Assembly: GCF_019059575.1 (NCBI RefSeq)
Contig: NW_024881676.1
Location: 788,285-852,284, forward strand
DNA from: Amphibalanus amphitrite
Lineage: Eukaryota; Arthropoda; Thecostraca; Balanomorpha; Balanidae
Direction of reading: 5' to 3'
Length of the DNA stretch: 64,000 nt
A program made the position numbers and the translations under genes. Below are positions 1-23,367 of the stretch, one piece after another (within the stretch, counting starts at the first letter, position 1; each line of letters opens with the position of its first letter). The notes below the pieces were generated by a model, which worked only from the letters and a program-made list of their open reading frames with translations, did no database searches and was not told the DNA's origin.

Positions 1-18
1 CCCCCCCCCCCCCCCCCC
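1..18. repeat. poly-C run at the window edge
   Basis: The first 18 bases are all C. This may be a real homopolymer or the ragged end of a contig. The DNA from here to 388 lies downstream of the third coding exon of the mitochondrial carrier gene on the minus strand, and I see no further exon in it. Confidence 0.8.
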
Positions 19-388
19 AGCGAAGGCCGACCGGGAGGACAGTTCATGACGTCGCAGCACGATAGCGCCGGAACGGTACGACGTAGGAAGCACGACGGTC
101 GGAACTACCGGCCGGATGGTGGAGTCGTGACCGTGCCCGAGAGCGTGGATCAGTGTTCACAACGATAGGCAGGCATGCATTTGATTTGAGTCATCAGGGC
201 TTCAAGGATGAACGTAAGAGTGTAAGAATGCAGAAAAAAATGTCAATACAATGATCATACAACCAACAAGGAATATTCCTTCGGCGGTGGATCCTAAATA
301 CGGAACCGATTTCGGTTCACAAAAAACGCAAACAGTCCAGAGGTGGAGAGACTGAAAAACCCTCAGACACCCCACGCCAGCCACCCAC

Positions 389-3300
389 CTGCGCATACCG
401 CTGACGCCATGTGCACAGGCGGCGACTCAGGCTTGAGCCGGCGGTTGAAGAACTTCTTGGCGTTGGAGTAGGAGCAGAAGTAGATGGCTCGTGACGGCGC
501 CACGCCCAGCAGGTTCGGCCCGAGGCCCTTCCAGAGCGCGCACGGACCCTCATTCTCGATGATGATTCTGGAAGGAGCAATATTGTCATGGAAATGATCG
601 CGGGGTGAAAAATGGGTGTAGGGTGGCAAGATGAAGGAGGGAAAGACGGCCGAAGCATGGGCGTTACCTTCAGAGAGGCATTGGGCCGAAGGCTCGGCTC
701 GCAACTTGCAAGTGGTGACAAAACGTGTTGACGAAACATGATCTACATACTCCGCGACGAATTTCAACAGAACGAAAATCGTAGACACAACGAATGACTG
801 TCATACATGCAAGATAATTGGGGATCAAAAAGATAACAAATGAACTTGGCAGGCGGCAGCATAAACCACTAACAACCAATCACGGGAGTAGCTTTACAGA
901 AGTTGAAGGGCGAGTTGAGAATACAGACAACTCGTATAGGGAAAGAGCTGCACAACAGCATAAGCGTTTACCACACTAAATCATAATTCTCAGGAGGCGG
1001 AATAACTTCCAATGCACCTGATACGAGAGTAAGCCTGCAATCTGCACATCACTCCACAAATCACAAACCACTTGAACCAAAAACAACTGATAACGTATCG
1101 CAGCACCCGGCGGGGCCTCTGAACTACCGCACCAGCCGGTCTGTGCCCCTCCCCACATCCCCCACTCATTGACGGTCGCCCTGGAGTGTCGCCCCTCCCC
1201 TTCCCTCCCCGTCTCATCACAGCACCGGTCGCCCTGGAGTGCCACCCCTCCCCTCCCCTCCCCCACTGCGGCCGTCACCGGTGTCACCGGCGGCAGACGC
1301 CAGACGGCCTCGCCAGGTAGGGGTCCGCGGGTCGCGCCGGGCGGTCACCTGACCGGGGTTTTCACCGCCCACCATACGGACCGGTCAGCCACGGTACCTA
1401 CTGGTGACAGACCCACTCGGCACTCGGTCGGCACGTGGTTACATGTGACATTTCTCGGAAACTTCCACGAGAGCTCGATTTGCATACAATCTGCAGCCCC
1501 CGAGAACGTGATATTCGGCCTTCTATCATTTACCACCATTGCTACAGGTTATCAAAAGTTGCTGATGTGGGTAAAAGGGTTTGGAGGTGACCGACTTCAC
1601 TGAACGCACTGAAATACATTTTACACACAATCGTAGCGACTGATGCGTTGTGAAAAAAAAAGAAAAAAAGAAAACAAGAAAACAAACGAACACAATCGTA
1701 GCACTGTCGGAAAATGGCGTACGTCCTACTCCCAGCTTACCGGATACCGTGCATGCAGTGCCTGTTTTGCGGTACCGGCGTTAGTGAAGGAACCGCGCAA
1801 CTGTCGCCGTTTCGTTCGGCGTCACAGCTAAGTTGTGTATGCTGAACATAATGACCATAGCAGTAAACATTGCATCATACTGCTTTATTAAGCTGGAGAT
1901 GGCTAGCGGTAGCACTGTTACATAATCCCGATATCTCTGCCGTGTCACTCGGTCCGCCGCTGATCGCTCTCATTTCGCAGTCGGCGTCACTGACCTGATG
2001 CAGCGGATGAGGCCGACGGAGCCGCGCGCGGGACCGCCGCCGCCGCCGCCGCCGGCCGCGGGCGGCAGGGTCACGTGCTCGTGGCCGGCGCCGGCGGGCT
2101 GCAGCGGCCAGCGCCGGCCGCCGGCCACGCTGCGGCACGTGACAGCGCCGGGCGTCTCGGCGGCCAGCGGCGGCACGCGCAGCTCGAACCCGCTGTGAGA
2201 GGACTGCAGCCGAGTCTTGACAACCTCCAGGGGACACGTGACGATGGCGCCCACCGTGCCGCCCATCCTGGCGGCGACAGACCGCGGCGGTCAGCGCCAC
2301 CGACCCCCGGCAGTGGGCGGGAGACGTACCGGTTATTGGGGATCATAGGCAGGAGAAGACTCAAGACAGACATGACAGCATTCAGTGGCACAAGAAGGGG
2401 CGATGAATCAGAAAAGCTAACAATGAATATCCTCAAACTTAGGAAATCAGGACATAATGTTACACAAAATGGACTGTATAATATGGTAACTTTTTAACAA
2501 AAGAGAAATGCTGACAAAAGTGTAACAAACACATGCAAAAAGGGTAGAAGACCATGGATTTATCATCTTATCATTGGTATTTGAAGATTGCATTAAACAC
2601 CATACAACATTTATTTTGCCAACTGCCAAGTCAAGTTTACCTTACCTTACCTTACCTTGAAGGTCATCGGGATAGAAAAGGCCACTTGGCCTATAGGTCC
2701 CGTTCTCACCGAGTTACTTGCAGAGACATTCAGGACTCGTAAGGTTGTGGCATGACATACATTAGGTGGGTCCAGTGATGGTCGAGTCGTGCCTTGAATG
2801 TCGAGAGTGTTTCGGCTGATACGACCTCAGCAGGTAGAGCGTTCCAGTCGTTGATGATGCGGACGCTAAAGCTGCTTCGTCGGGCGAGAGTCACAGCTCG
2901 GGGTTTGAGCAGCTTCCATCCGTGTCCTCTCGTCAGCTCGGTCTCGTTCTTGGTGAAGAAGGTCGTTGCCGGCACATCGATTCCACCGTGGAACAGCTGG
3001 TAGACCGTCAGCATGTCTCCCCTGCGGCGGCGGTAGAACAACGACGGCAGTCGGAGACGCTCCAGACGCTCGGGGTAGGGAAGGTGCTTGATGGATTCCA
3101 CCATACGCGTGGCGCGTCTCTGGACCTTTTCTAAGCGTTTCTGGTCTCCTTTGCTGAACGGTCCCCAGACGGCGTTCCCAAACTCCAGAAAGGGGCGGAC
3201 GAGAGCCTTGTAGAGCAAGGGTAGGGTCGTCTCATCGATGTGAGCGAAGGATCGCTTGATGACCGCGAGCAGCTGTGAGGCTTTTGAAACGGCCGCGGCC

Positions 3301-5129
3301 GTTTGCGTGTGAAACTTCAGCTCAGAGTCGATTATGATCCCCAGATCCCTTTCTTCGTCTACCACAGCGATGGGCGTCCCGTTCAGCCTATATTCGTGTG
3401 CAGGGTTTCTTGAGCCCATGTGCATCACCTTACACTTTCCTGCGTTGAACGGCAGCAGCCACCTTGAGGACCATCGTGCCAGAGCGTCCAGATCACCCTG
3501 CAGGCCAGCACCACGATCGGATGGATTTGTCAGTGGCTTGTATAGCTTCGTGTCATCCGCGAACATCTTCATATTGCTTGAGACCTCTAGTGGCATGTCG
3601 TTGACGTATATTGTGAACAGCGTCGGCCCCAATACTGAACCTTGGGGGATACCGCTGGAGACAGGTGCCCACTCCGAGTTGCAGCCCTGAATCAGCACCC
3701 GTTGACGACGGCCAACTAGGAAGGTCTGTATCCAGGTGAGAAGTTTACCTCCGACACCATACGACCTCAGCTTCTCGAGAAGACGTTTGTGCGGCACCGA
3801 GTCAAATGCTTTGGCGAAATCTAGGTAGACCACATCCACCGGGGTTCGGCCTTCCAAGGCAGCGGTCCAGTCTTCCAGTACCTCAAGCAATTGGGAGCTA
3901 CACGAACGCTTTGCCAGGAAACCATGCTGAGCTCTGTGAAGCAGGCCGTTTGCTGACATATGGTGCAGGAGCTCATCCCTGATGACAGATTCGAGGACCT
4001 TACAACAGACGGATGTCAGGCTCACCGGTCTGTAGCTGGATGGTAGGCGGCGATCTCCTTTCTTGAATATCGGAGTCACGTTGCCGATCTTCCACTCTGG
4101 GGGGACATCCCCGGAGTCCAGCGATTTCCTGAAGATCCAGCTCAGTGGGTGGGAGAGGACGGCTGCATTCTCCTTTAGTACGCGAGGGTGAAGGCCATCG
4201 GGTCCTGGCGAGCTGTGTGCCCGCAGCGCTGCCAGCTTAGTGTGTACCCGTAGCGGGGAGATTTCGACGTCCTCCAGAAGCGGTCCGTGATGGGGGCGCT
4301 CCAGGACAGGGATGGTGTCTGACGCTTCTTCGACGAAGACGCTACTGAAGTATCTGTTCATGGCGTTAGCTTTTGCCTTATCAGAAGACACCGTTTCTCC
4401 ATTCTCGTCTTCTAGGTCGCCGATGCCATTTTTGGTCTTGAGGCGTGAATTTGCATACCGCCAGAAGCACTTCGGGTTATCTTTGATTGACAGTACCAGC
4501 TTTTGCTCATGTTGTCTCCGGAGGGCTCTGGTCACGTTCCTCAGGTCGTTTCGACACCTGACGTACCTGGCGTGATCAAGTTCATCGTGGCTTCGGCAGT
4601 AAGTGCTCCACAATAGCCTTTTCCTTTTCCTTAGTTGGAGGGCTTGGCGGTTCATATATATGTTATGGTCAGAGGCCTTCTTTCTGATGCTGGAGCATGA
4701 CTCAATGGCTGCACAGATTGACGAGCTAAAGAAGGTGTGAGCTTCTTGAGTACTCATGTTCCTCATCACCGCCCAGTTGCACGATTCAAGCACATTAGTC
4801 AATGAACGATAGTTGGTGCGAGAATACATGCGTGGCAGCGAGGATGGCGCAGGTGCGTAGCACATCAATGTGAAGGTGACCAGCAGTTTACAGTTGGACA
4901 ATGAGCTACAGGGTTATCAGTCACTTTAAGGTTAAAAAAGAATTCCTCTAGGTGAAAATACCATTGAATTATTATTAATACCAACAGTCATCCCCACCAA
5001 ATACTGCAGCTCATCCTAGGTGCATCATAGGGTTGGCCAGTTGTGGATAATGTATGGTGTGACTCAAACAAATGAAGTAAAGACTTACCCGCCAGCAAAC
5101 AAGTGTACAAATGTATCCCGGCTTGCCAT
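389..5129 (-). CDS. SLC25A36: mitochondrial pyrimidine nucleotide carrier, SLC25A33/36 (Rim2) type, first three coding exons; 3' end outside the window
   Basis: Carriers of this family exchange pyrimidine nucleotides across the mitochondrial inner membrane. I see three coding exons: 5089-5129, 1995-2267 and 389-567, read leftwards. Exon 1 is tiny and encodes [14 protein letters not shown] up to a GTAAGT donor. Exon 2 opens with GGTVGA followed by the carrier signature [13 protein letters not shown], then a glycine-rich insert. Exon 3 carries [17 protein letters not shown] and ends at VCAGG with donor GTGGGT. All phases join (GG|G, then ATC AG|A). The later carrier repeats would lie beyond base 1. 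Family members have roughly 310-320 residues, so about half is present. Intron 1 (2268-5088) holds a LINE on the same strand. SLC25A33 and SLC25A36 cannot be separated from this fragment. The odd point is the alanine/proline/glycine-rich stretch in exon 2. Confidence 0.9.
568..1994 (-). other. intron 2 of the SLC25 carrier gene, no gene seen
   Basis: I find no conserved coding signal in this intron. Pyrimidine-rich stretches around 1171-1265 contain a short imperfect direct repeat (CGGTCGCCCTGGAGTG near 1171 and 1227), and an A-rich run lies near 1652-1690. Confidence 0.6.
2638..4916 (-). mobile_element. 5'-truncated non-LTR retrotransposon (CR1/L2/jockey-like LINE)
   Basis: The element lies in intron 1 of the SLC25 gene, in the same orientation. 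It consists of a long reverse-transcriptase frame, a short 3' UTR and a 3' end of tandem AAGGT-type pentamers (plus-strand TTACC repeats at about 2638-2658), the microsatellite-like tail seen in CR1-related elements. No endonuclease domain is present; the frame opens just after a TAA at 4914-4916, so the 5' part is missing. That is the usual outcome of incomplete target-primed reverse transcription. I could not identify a convincing target-site duplication. Confidence 0.85.
2730..4913 (-). CDS. reverse transcriptase of a CR1/jockey-like LINE, N-terminally truncated
   Basis: This open frame of over 700 codons has no internal stop. It carries the order of motifs of a LINE reverse transcriptase: [13 protein letters not shown], then [62 protein letters not shown] and the catalytic FADDTKLY box. 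The C-terminal part ends with the [14 protein letters not shown] block common in these elements. The first in-frame ATG is near 4865, but the frame is open back to a TAA at 4914, so this is a truncated pol protein rather than a gene with its own start. The frame is intact, suggesting recent insertion. Without its endonuclease it is probably not autonomous. Confidence 0.88.
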   Translation of the reverse strand, partial: PCSSLSNCKLLVTFTLMCYAPAPSSLPRMYSRTNYRSLTNVLESCNWAVMRNMSTQEAHTFFSSSICAAIESCSSIRKKASDHNIYMNRQALQLRKRKRLLWSTYCRSHDELDHARYVRCRNDLRNVTRALRRQHEQKLVLSIKDNPKCFWRYANSRLKTKNGIGDLEDENGETVSSDKAKANAMNRYFSSVFVEEASDTIPVLERPHHGPLLEDVEISPLRVHTKLAALRAHSSPGPDGLHPRVLKENAAVLSHPLSWIFRKSLDSGDVPPEWKIGNVTPIFKKGDRRLPSSYRPVSLTSVCCKVLESVIRDELLHHMSANGLLHRAQHGFLAKRSCSSQLLEVLEDWTAALEGRTPVDVVYLDFAKAFDSVPHKRLLEKLRSYGVGGKLLTWIQTFLVGRRQRVLIQGCNSEWAPVSSGIPQGSVLGPTLFTIYVNDMPLEVSSNMKMFADDTKLYKPLTNPSDRGAGLQGDLDALARWSSRWLLPFNAGKCKVMHMGSRNPAHEYRLNGTPIAVVDEERDLGIIIDSELKFHTQTAAAVSKASQLLAVIKRSFAHIDETTLPLLYKALVRPFLEFGNAVWGPFSKGDQKRLEKVQRRATRMVESIKHLPYPERLERLRLPSLFYRRRRGDMLTVYQLFHGGIDVPATTFFTKNETELTRGHGWKLLKPRAVTLARRSSFSVRIINDWNALPAEVVSAETLSTFKARLDHHWTHLMYVMPQPYES

Positions 5130-5290
5130 GCTGAGTACTGTTACGGTAATGGTTTCACTTGCAAAAAGTTTCCTCAGAAATTGAAAAGTCTGTTCCTGGT
5201 CAGTTTCTTTTCAAGCTGACTTATACTGAGACCAGCATACTGACCAAATAGGCCTCCTTCAGGTCAGAGCTCAAGCTTGAGCTGGAAGAT

Positions 5291-6811
5291 CAGTAGGCGG
5301 AACTATGGTCATGAGTACCCAAATATAGGAACGTTCCCATTTTTGGGAACGGAGTTCCCAAATATGGGAACGGGCGTTCCCATTTATGAGAACGGAAGGC
5401 AATTTTTCGGCCGTTCGCCCACTAAAACTCAAAAGTGCATCACGTCTCAAAAAAGTGCACGCTGATTTAAGTATCTACTAAATTTCCATAAAGTTATCTT
5501 TAATCTGACCGTGGAACAAGGAAATTGACCGTGGAATGATATTTTTAATGATTTTTTAAAAATGACAGAATGGTGGAAATATGGGTTATACGACATTTAA
5601 CATGCAATTTTAAGGAAAATGAAGCATTTTTTACATTTTGAGGTCAAGTATAATAATTTTCGCCTGGTTATGAAGTTTCATTCTAGCGACACCAGATGCT
5701 GACATATGCAAGCGAACACGCGGACAGTCCCGAGGTAATATTGTTGACTTTTGGTGTCGGGGCGATCGACCGCGTGGAACGTCAGTGATTTTACCGAACT
5801 ACTGTTGTAAACTCAGTTTCAGTGGTTTAAAATCATTCAGCTGTATTTTATCAGCCCTGAAAGACATATTTTATTTGGATGCTAGCTGTTTAGCGTTGTT
5901 TTATAAGCAGCGTCATGAGCGTGGTTTTTGTCTTCGGCGTTTCTAAGCATGATCGTTTGGTGGGAATTTCTCTGATATAGGTCGCTCTGTGTGGCTTATT
6001 TATAATTTTTATGCTGATTTCGATCATTCCTCGTGCCCATCCTACCAGGCCTTTTGCCACTTACACTCATTAAGAAAGGAAAAAACTAGATTTTCATTGG
6101 GACTAGGTGTTTTGAGGGTGTAACATATTCAGCGTTCCCATTTTTGGATACTTCTTGTGCTCTTCAACTCTCGGTGATTAGCAGACAGGTGCTTGACATG
6201 TCTCCACCCTCGGCGCGGACGGTGGATATAGGTATGGAAGACCTTGTTGAACATTGCTGAGCGTTGTGGATTACGTAATCCTGCAGAGGGGGGCGTGCCC
6301 GCTGCGAGATCGACGGGAATAAAAGCGCAGAAGACCGGGCGAAACATGCAACGGTCTTGCCGGAAAGGTCATCTGATGATTGTTGCGTTAATAATAATTT
6401 GCGGCGTTGGACGTGATGCTTGTTAATGAAAAGAGCCCCTGAAAGGCGTCGGTGAAATCGTTCCCAATTTTGGGTACGCCGTTCCCATAATAAGGAACGC
6501 TTGCAGCGCCAGTGTACGAGAGCGTTCCCAAATTTGGGCTCGCGGCCCGGGTGATGGACTGCTTTAGAAATAGGGGAACGATTTGTAACTACGATGGGCC
6601 TTACAATATCAAACTCTTTCCCAACAATATTGAGACAACTATCAGGCGGTTCACGATCGTTTTATATTTTTTGGACGTCATTTAACGGTTCTTTTTTTTG
6701 TTTTAAATAATGCCTACATGGCGTTCCCATATTTGGGTCTATCGTTCCCAAACATGGGAACGAAAATGCGTTCCCGAAAATGGGTACGCTTGACCATAGT
6801 TCCGCCTACTG
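5291..6811. mobile_element. non-autonomous DNA transposon, 1.52 kb, ~42-bp terminal inverted repeats, 4-bp TSD AGAT
   Basis: The left end begins CAGTAGGCGGAACTATGG at 5291 and the right end is its inverse, ending at 6811. The outer 21 bases are identical and similarity continues for about 42 bases. AGAT directly flanks both ends (5287-5290 and 6812-6815). The interior has no long reading frame. About eleven near-palindromes of the form CGTTCCCA-n-TGGGAACG are clustered just inside both ends (5318-5395, 6462-6541, 6721-6790), with one at 6133. They look like subterminal transposase-binding sites. I cannot assign a superfamily; a 4-bp TSD with CAGT termini would fit Academ- or Chapaev-like elements. 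Confidence 0.82.
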
Positions 6812-6815
6812 AGAT

Positions 6816-8749
6816 TTAGATTGAGATTTGAGATGAAACAGTGCTCCTTCAGAGCTGGATAGACCGTGAAAAATCCTTCAAAAATGAAAACACTGGAAAT
6901 ATACACAAATCACAAGCTCAGTTACAAAATTATCACACCCACTTGCAACAATTCTCCCATCCCACTGCCCACACAAAACTGAAAACGCTTCATTCACTTC
7001 AATCACCGACCCCCAAGGCCATCTTCTTCTTCTTTGTGGGTTAGGGCGCGCAGCCGTCCCCAAGGCCATGCGTATTTTGATGTGTTAATACATTTCTGGC
7101 GCTATTGTGACAAAAGAAAACATTGCAATATTCTCTTCTTTCTTTTTTTGTATCCATAAATGACGTCATAGAACTTAAAAACGATTCCCTTTCTGGATCA
7201 AAACTTCATAACAGACATCTATCTCACAAATCCAATCATTATGAAAAAAGCGTTGCAAAAATCGATCATTTTCTGACAGCAAATGGCAAAGCATGACTAA
7301 TGGAAGCTTGACTGGCTGCAGCAGCAGCCTGCATTTGAAAGAATGATTTATGTTTGCTTGTTAGGCTTTCTTTTGGTTTGGACACTCAACTTGTGGTTAT
7401 ATGGAAGCGTATTTCATTTTTCATTGCTGTATATGACTCTTTTGCATTTAAAATCACAACATATTGTAGAAATATTGAAATAAGTCCTTATTTATGTCGG
7501 TATGACGTCATAGTATTATGTAATAGCTTAAGAAAAATGACACTCTCTAATACCTTGAACCCTGAACGATAAAGTAGACGTGTCGCAAGAGGGTGTGTAT
7601 TTTCCTATTTTCTGCATTATTTTTATCATCAAGAATTGAATTAAAAATCATTGTGAATGTTGAAATGTGCCACGCTTGCGCTGAAGTCAAGGGGCATGGT
7701 GCAAACTGAGCACCAGGGAAAACGTTGCAAAGTTTAAGTTTGAAGAAGATTTTGGATTCAGTGACGCCAAAAGTCAAGTTGGGTGCCTAGGTAAATTGAA
7801 GCTGTCATAATATTTTGAAGATTGCAGGATTAATATTTCTTCAGATTCTTGTGAAACTTCTCAACAGAAATAAATAAAGTAGAGGTTAAGCAATTATAAT
7901 CTAAGTTAAAGGTCAACAAGTTGAAGTGGTAATTAGCAAGATTTTTCCGAGGTTAGAACTTCAACTTCTTTCGATTGCATTAATGGAGATTGAGACAGAT
8001 CACCCTGATATCGTGTGATTCACATGGCCATTGCTGAGCTGGTGACCTTGACATTTATGAACAGAATGATCTTTGGAACAAGCAGAAAGTCTTGTTTCTG
8101 TTAGGTGCACGTTTTGCAGCAATTTGTTGTTGTGAGCAATTTGTTGTGTTGTGAGCAACAAATTGGTCACAACTAATTGCTGTTGTGTTGTGATCACAAA
8201 GCTGTTGTGATTGAAGTGATATCAAAATTGATAAGTAGGTACCTTGGCTGGTGTTAATAAGTACCTCAATACACATGTTGGTTTGTTAGTTGTTATGTCA
8301 AGTGAAAATATATCTTGATTCATGGTGATTGATGCATTGGTACCTATGATAAATTATTTGTGCTGTGGTCAGTGGTGTGATGGCAAGCCCCAGTTCCAGT
8401 TGAGTATGAGGGGAGTCAATATGCTGGACCTTTTGATGGTGGCAGTGGCACACTGACTTCTTTGACCCTGTGCAGTAGAGAGCTGTGGGACTTGGGAGTG
8501 GTGTATCCCTTTCATGCAAATGATTGCAGGATCCATAGCTAATGCATTTTCAACATATTTTTTGTGTATGCCTAATCAGCTTACACTTTTTTGTACAGTG
8601 TGAAGCAGTGCATGTTATAAAATATGCATCTTTGGACTTTGGTTAGCTGAAGAACAGCCAAAGTCATCAATTTATTCAAAGCTGTGCTGTCTCAGGTACT
8701 GTAACATGATTTACCTCTCTTCCCAGGTCACCACTGGCCATCACCAGTC
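6816..8749. other. intergenic DNA before the TMUB gene
   Basis: This AT-rich DNA has no convincing coding region. Around 8110-8215 a purine/pyrimidine-skewed stretch repeats GTTGTGAGCAA/TTTGTTGT-like words. The sequence just upstream of 8750 should hold the TMUB promoter and 5' UTR, but no TATA box or clear transcription start can be fixed. Confidence 0.5.
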
Positions 8750-10638
8750 ATGGCCATGACACTGATCGAGGGTGTCGGCGACGAGGTGACGCTGTTCTTT
8801 GTGCTGGCGCTGCTGGCGGTGGTCGCCTGCCTCGCCTGGTGGACCACCCGCGTCGCCGACCGGCCGCTCCGCATCCAGACCATCATCGTCGGCCAGCGCG
8901 TCATCCACGTGGACGAGAGCGGCGAGCCGACCACGGCAGCGGCGGCGGCGGCGGAGGGGGCCGGCGCCGGGCCGCCGCCGCAGCCGCCCCCGCCGCCGGC
9001 CGGGCCCACCGAGCCGGCCGAGCCGAGCTGCGAGGAGGACGAGGACGGAGAGGTGGAGCTGGTCCAGCGCGAGGACCTGGCCGGGGAGGCCGCTGCCGCG
9101 GACAGTCCGCACGGTGAGGGTGCTACTGGCGCCGAGGGTAGCGGGGAGGATCGCGTTACCGCGGCGGAAAGCGGAACAGCTTCCCAAGGAGCTGCCGCTG
9201 AGGGTGGCACAGAGGCCGTGAATACAGCTGATGACGGTGGATCAGAATCCTCGAATACACCTGCGGCGGCCGAGGACAGGCCGGAGAGTGCTCCTGAGGG
9301 CAGTGCGCCGAGTGACCCGGCCTCATCCAACCCCATTCCCGACCCGACGGACGATGTGCGGATGCAGCTGCGGCAGCGACGGCTGGCGTTCATGGCCCGT
9401 CAGGCGGCCGGACCGGACACTCGGTCAGAGGAGGCCGCGCGGACAGCAGCCGCGGACACGGAGAGGACAACACCGGACACGGAGAGAACAACAGCGAACA
9501 CGGCTGAAAGGACCACAGCAGACACGGACAGGACTGCGGCGGATACAGCAGACAGGACTGCTACAGACACGACCGACCGAGCGGCGGAGACGGAGGCGCC
9601 GTCGGAAAACTCCCAAACCATCGTGGTGAAGCTGAAGTTTCTGAACGACACCCAACGACTGGTGGAAGGAAGACGCGCTGAACCGCTGGCCGATTTCAAA
9701 AGGTCAGTCTCGATGATGGGACCGCAGATTGCAGATGGGGCTCGTATTATCAGTCGAGTTCCAAGCGGCACTTGTCTGCTGCTAGGCATGGTACGACCGA
9801 TTTTAACGTGTCGGGAAATGAGTTCCTAATTCCTCAGTGTGGCTTCACCCACCCTACCATATGTAAATACGTTTGATTGCGAAAAACGTAGCCCTTTGTA
9901 GTTTGTTGCACCCTGTTTGCTGTCTGACCTATCATTGGCTATGTTTCCATGACGCAAGTTAAGCCGATTTTTCAAAATGGATTTCCTCCATCATAACATT
10001 TAGGCAGCATTTCAAAATGCAAATATGGGATTAGGTGCTAGCTAAAACCGTATATACGCTCGTTTTTTGCATAAGGTTAATAGTATCCGAGAAAAATGCA
10101 CGTGAATTTCTCTGAATCGATTTAGACGTGTCTTCATGACACGTCTAAATCGAATTGGAAACGTAGTGATTGCCTCATTGCCTGGTATGACTAAACCCCT
10201 GACGTCATATTTTCACCCCGTAGGCGCCACTTCCCCACGGAGACGGCCGCTAACCGGATCGTGCGCCTCATCTTCAACGGTCGCGTGCTGCCCGATCAGG
10301 AGACACTGAGCCAGTGCGGCCTGTACCACAACTGTGTGGTGCACTGTCACGTGTCGGCCCACCCGCGGCCGGCGGCCGGCGGGGGCGCGGCTGCCGGCGG
10401 CGGCGCGCCGGCTGAGCTGGACATCGGCGTGCTGCTCTACCCGGTGCTGACGTCAGTGGTGACGCTGGTCTGGGGCCTGCGGCTGCGCTACCCGGAGCTG
10501 TTCAGCGGCACGGCCGTCCTCCTGCTGGCCGTGCTCACCCTGCTGCTGGCCTGTTTCGCGGCGGCCACCTTCCTACCCCTGGACCGGCTGCCGGGCGGCG
10601 CGGCGGCCGCCGGACGGCAGCAGCAGCGGGGACGGTAA
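8750..10638 (+). CDS. TMUB1: transmembrane and ubiquitin-like domain-containing protein (TMUB1/2 family)
   Basis: There are two exons, 8750-9702 and 10224-10638, joined AAA AG|G CGC with donor GTCAGT and acceptor CCCGTAG, giving 455 aa. Residues about 10-35 form a transmembrane helix (VTLFFVLALLAVVACLAWW). A long acidic, Ala/Pro/Thr-rich low-complexity region follows, including repeats of the type TADTDRT-AERTT near residues 230-285. The ubiquitin-like domain begins around IVVKLKFLNDTQRLVEG and continues over the splice site into FPTETAANRIVRLIFNGRVL. Two further hydrophobic segments close the protein (LLYPVLTSVVTLVWGL and GTAVLLLAVLTLLLACF). This is the order of vertebrate TMUB1/2, proteins of the ER and secretory membranes linked to ER-associated degradation and receptor recycling. 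The linker is longer than in vertebrates. TMUB1 and TMUB2 cannot be told apart, so the symbol is provisional. Confidence 0.88.
10117..10153. repeat. perfect 16-bp hairpin in the TMUB intron
   Basis: TCGATTTAGACGTGTC at 10117-10132 is followed after five bases by its exact inverse complement at 10138-10153. Weaker outer inverted similarity (CTATGTTTCCA near 9938 and its inverse TGGAAACGTAG near 10160) suggests that the intron contains a small inverted-repeat element. I see no target-site duplication. Confidence 0.7.
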
Positions 10639-11432
10639 CCGGGCGCCGAGCGTGCAGCTGGATCGCCCAGGGCGGCGGACATTGGACAGTGCGCGGTAGT
10701 TGAGTGAGCAACGCCAAAGTTCTAGAGGTGCGTTGCATTTGTGTTAGGAGAGCTGATAAAGCCGAGCTGAGTCTCCCAAAGGCCTCAGCCATTGACACAA
10801 TTCGCGGAGCTTATCGGTAAGACGATACACCTTATTGGTAAGGTGATAGGTTATTGGGGAGGAAATAGGCTATCATCTGGAGAATATGTCGGATATGGCT
10901 GAACACCGAGTTGGCTGAAACCCAAGGCATTCTTGGAAGCTGATGACCGAAATAGTGGAGCTATTGACTATGACTAGTGGGTGACAATTCTTACGAAGCC
11001 TGAGACTCGCAACAGTCCATGCGTTTAGAGAGGTGCAGATCTAGCGGTCTATATCGGCGATACTGTTGTCTGGCTCCAGAGCTTTAGGTCCGTCGCATGA
11101 CGGACCCATCACCAGATTGCGTTTAGGCACGCGGTATTGCGTCCGGGTTAGGTGAGGGGCAGGGCGGCTGGTTTCGGGCGCTTCCAGCACCACCCACGGT
11201 GACTGGCGTCAACCCGAAGACCCGCCGGGGCCGGCAGGCGAGGGGAAAGCCTGCCGATGCCGTCTGTGGGAGCGTGTGTGCCGTTTGGTGTCTGTGATAC
11301 GTGTTCTGGGACTGTGTGTGCGTGGTCTTGTGTTGCGATTCGGGATCCACCGGGGCAATTCCATTCACTCACTAGCGTTCCCCTTATTCCTTCTTGGTCT
11401 TCTAGAAGGCCGAGTTTCCACATAAATCCGTG

Positions 11433-11438
11433 TTTATT
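11433..11438 (-). terminator. candidate poly(A) signal for TBCD
   Basis: TTTATT on the plus strand is AATAAA on the minus strand, about 290 bases past the TBCD stop codon. If it is used, the TBCD 3' UTR lies tail-to-tail with that of TMUB. Confidence 0.4.
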
Positions 11439-11510
11439 CTCGTAGGCACGTCTTACGAGCGAGGAATGCGAATTGTGAGTCGACTGCTCGCGTTAAGTTA
11501 TTGTAATAAT

Positions 11511-11516
11511 AATAAA
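11511..11516 (+). terminator. candidate poly(A) signal for TMUB
   Basis: AATAAA within an AATAAT-rich run, about 870 bases after the TMUB stop codon. From 10639 to here I see no coding sequence. If both this and the minus-strand signal at 11433 are used, the two transcripts overlap at their 3' ends. Confidence 0.45.
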
Positions 11517-11726
11517 CGAAACTACCTATTACGAACGTCGGTATGTCCGTCACAGCTGCGAATTTGTGCTAACAGCAAAATCACAGCACCGGCGTAAGTG
11601 TGACGCGTCTAAGTCGAGTGCAGCAGCGCGCGAGGTCGACAAAAATCACAGGAGCGATCACCAATTAGTTACGAGTGCGAACGGACGGACGTCGTGTCCC
11701 TCCCCTCTCCCCTCCCTCCCCGTCCC

Positions 11727-23367
<11,641 letters not shown>

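Noticed and set aside
1169-1603. 144-codon plus-strand frame in the SLC25 intron
   Set aside because: It is Pro/Ser/Thr-rich, has no conserved motif and runs against the host gene inside an intron.
8728-9393. Long minus-strand frame opposite TMUB exon 1
   Set aside because: It mirrors a GC-rich, low-complexity coding exon; the plus strand has the transmembrane and ubiquitin-like domains and correct splicing, and the minus-strand translation is Ser/Pro/Ala noise.
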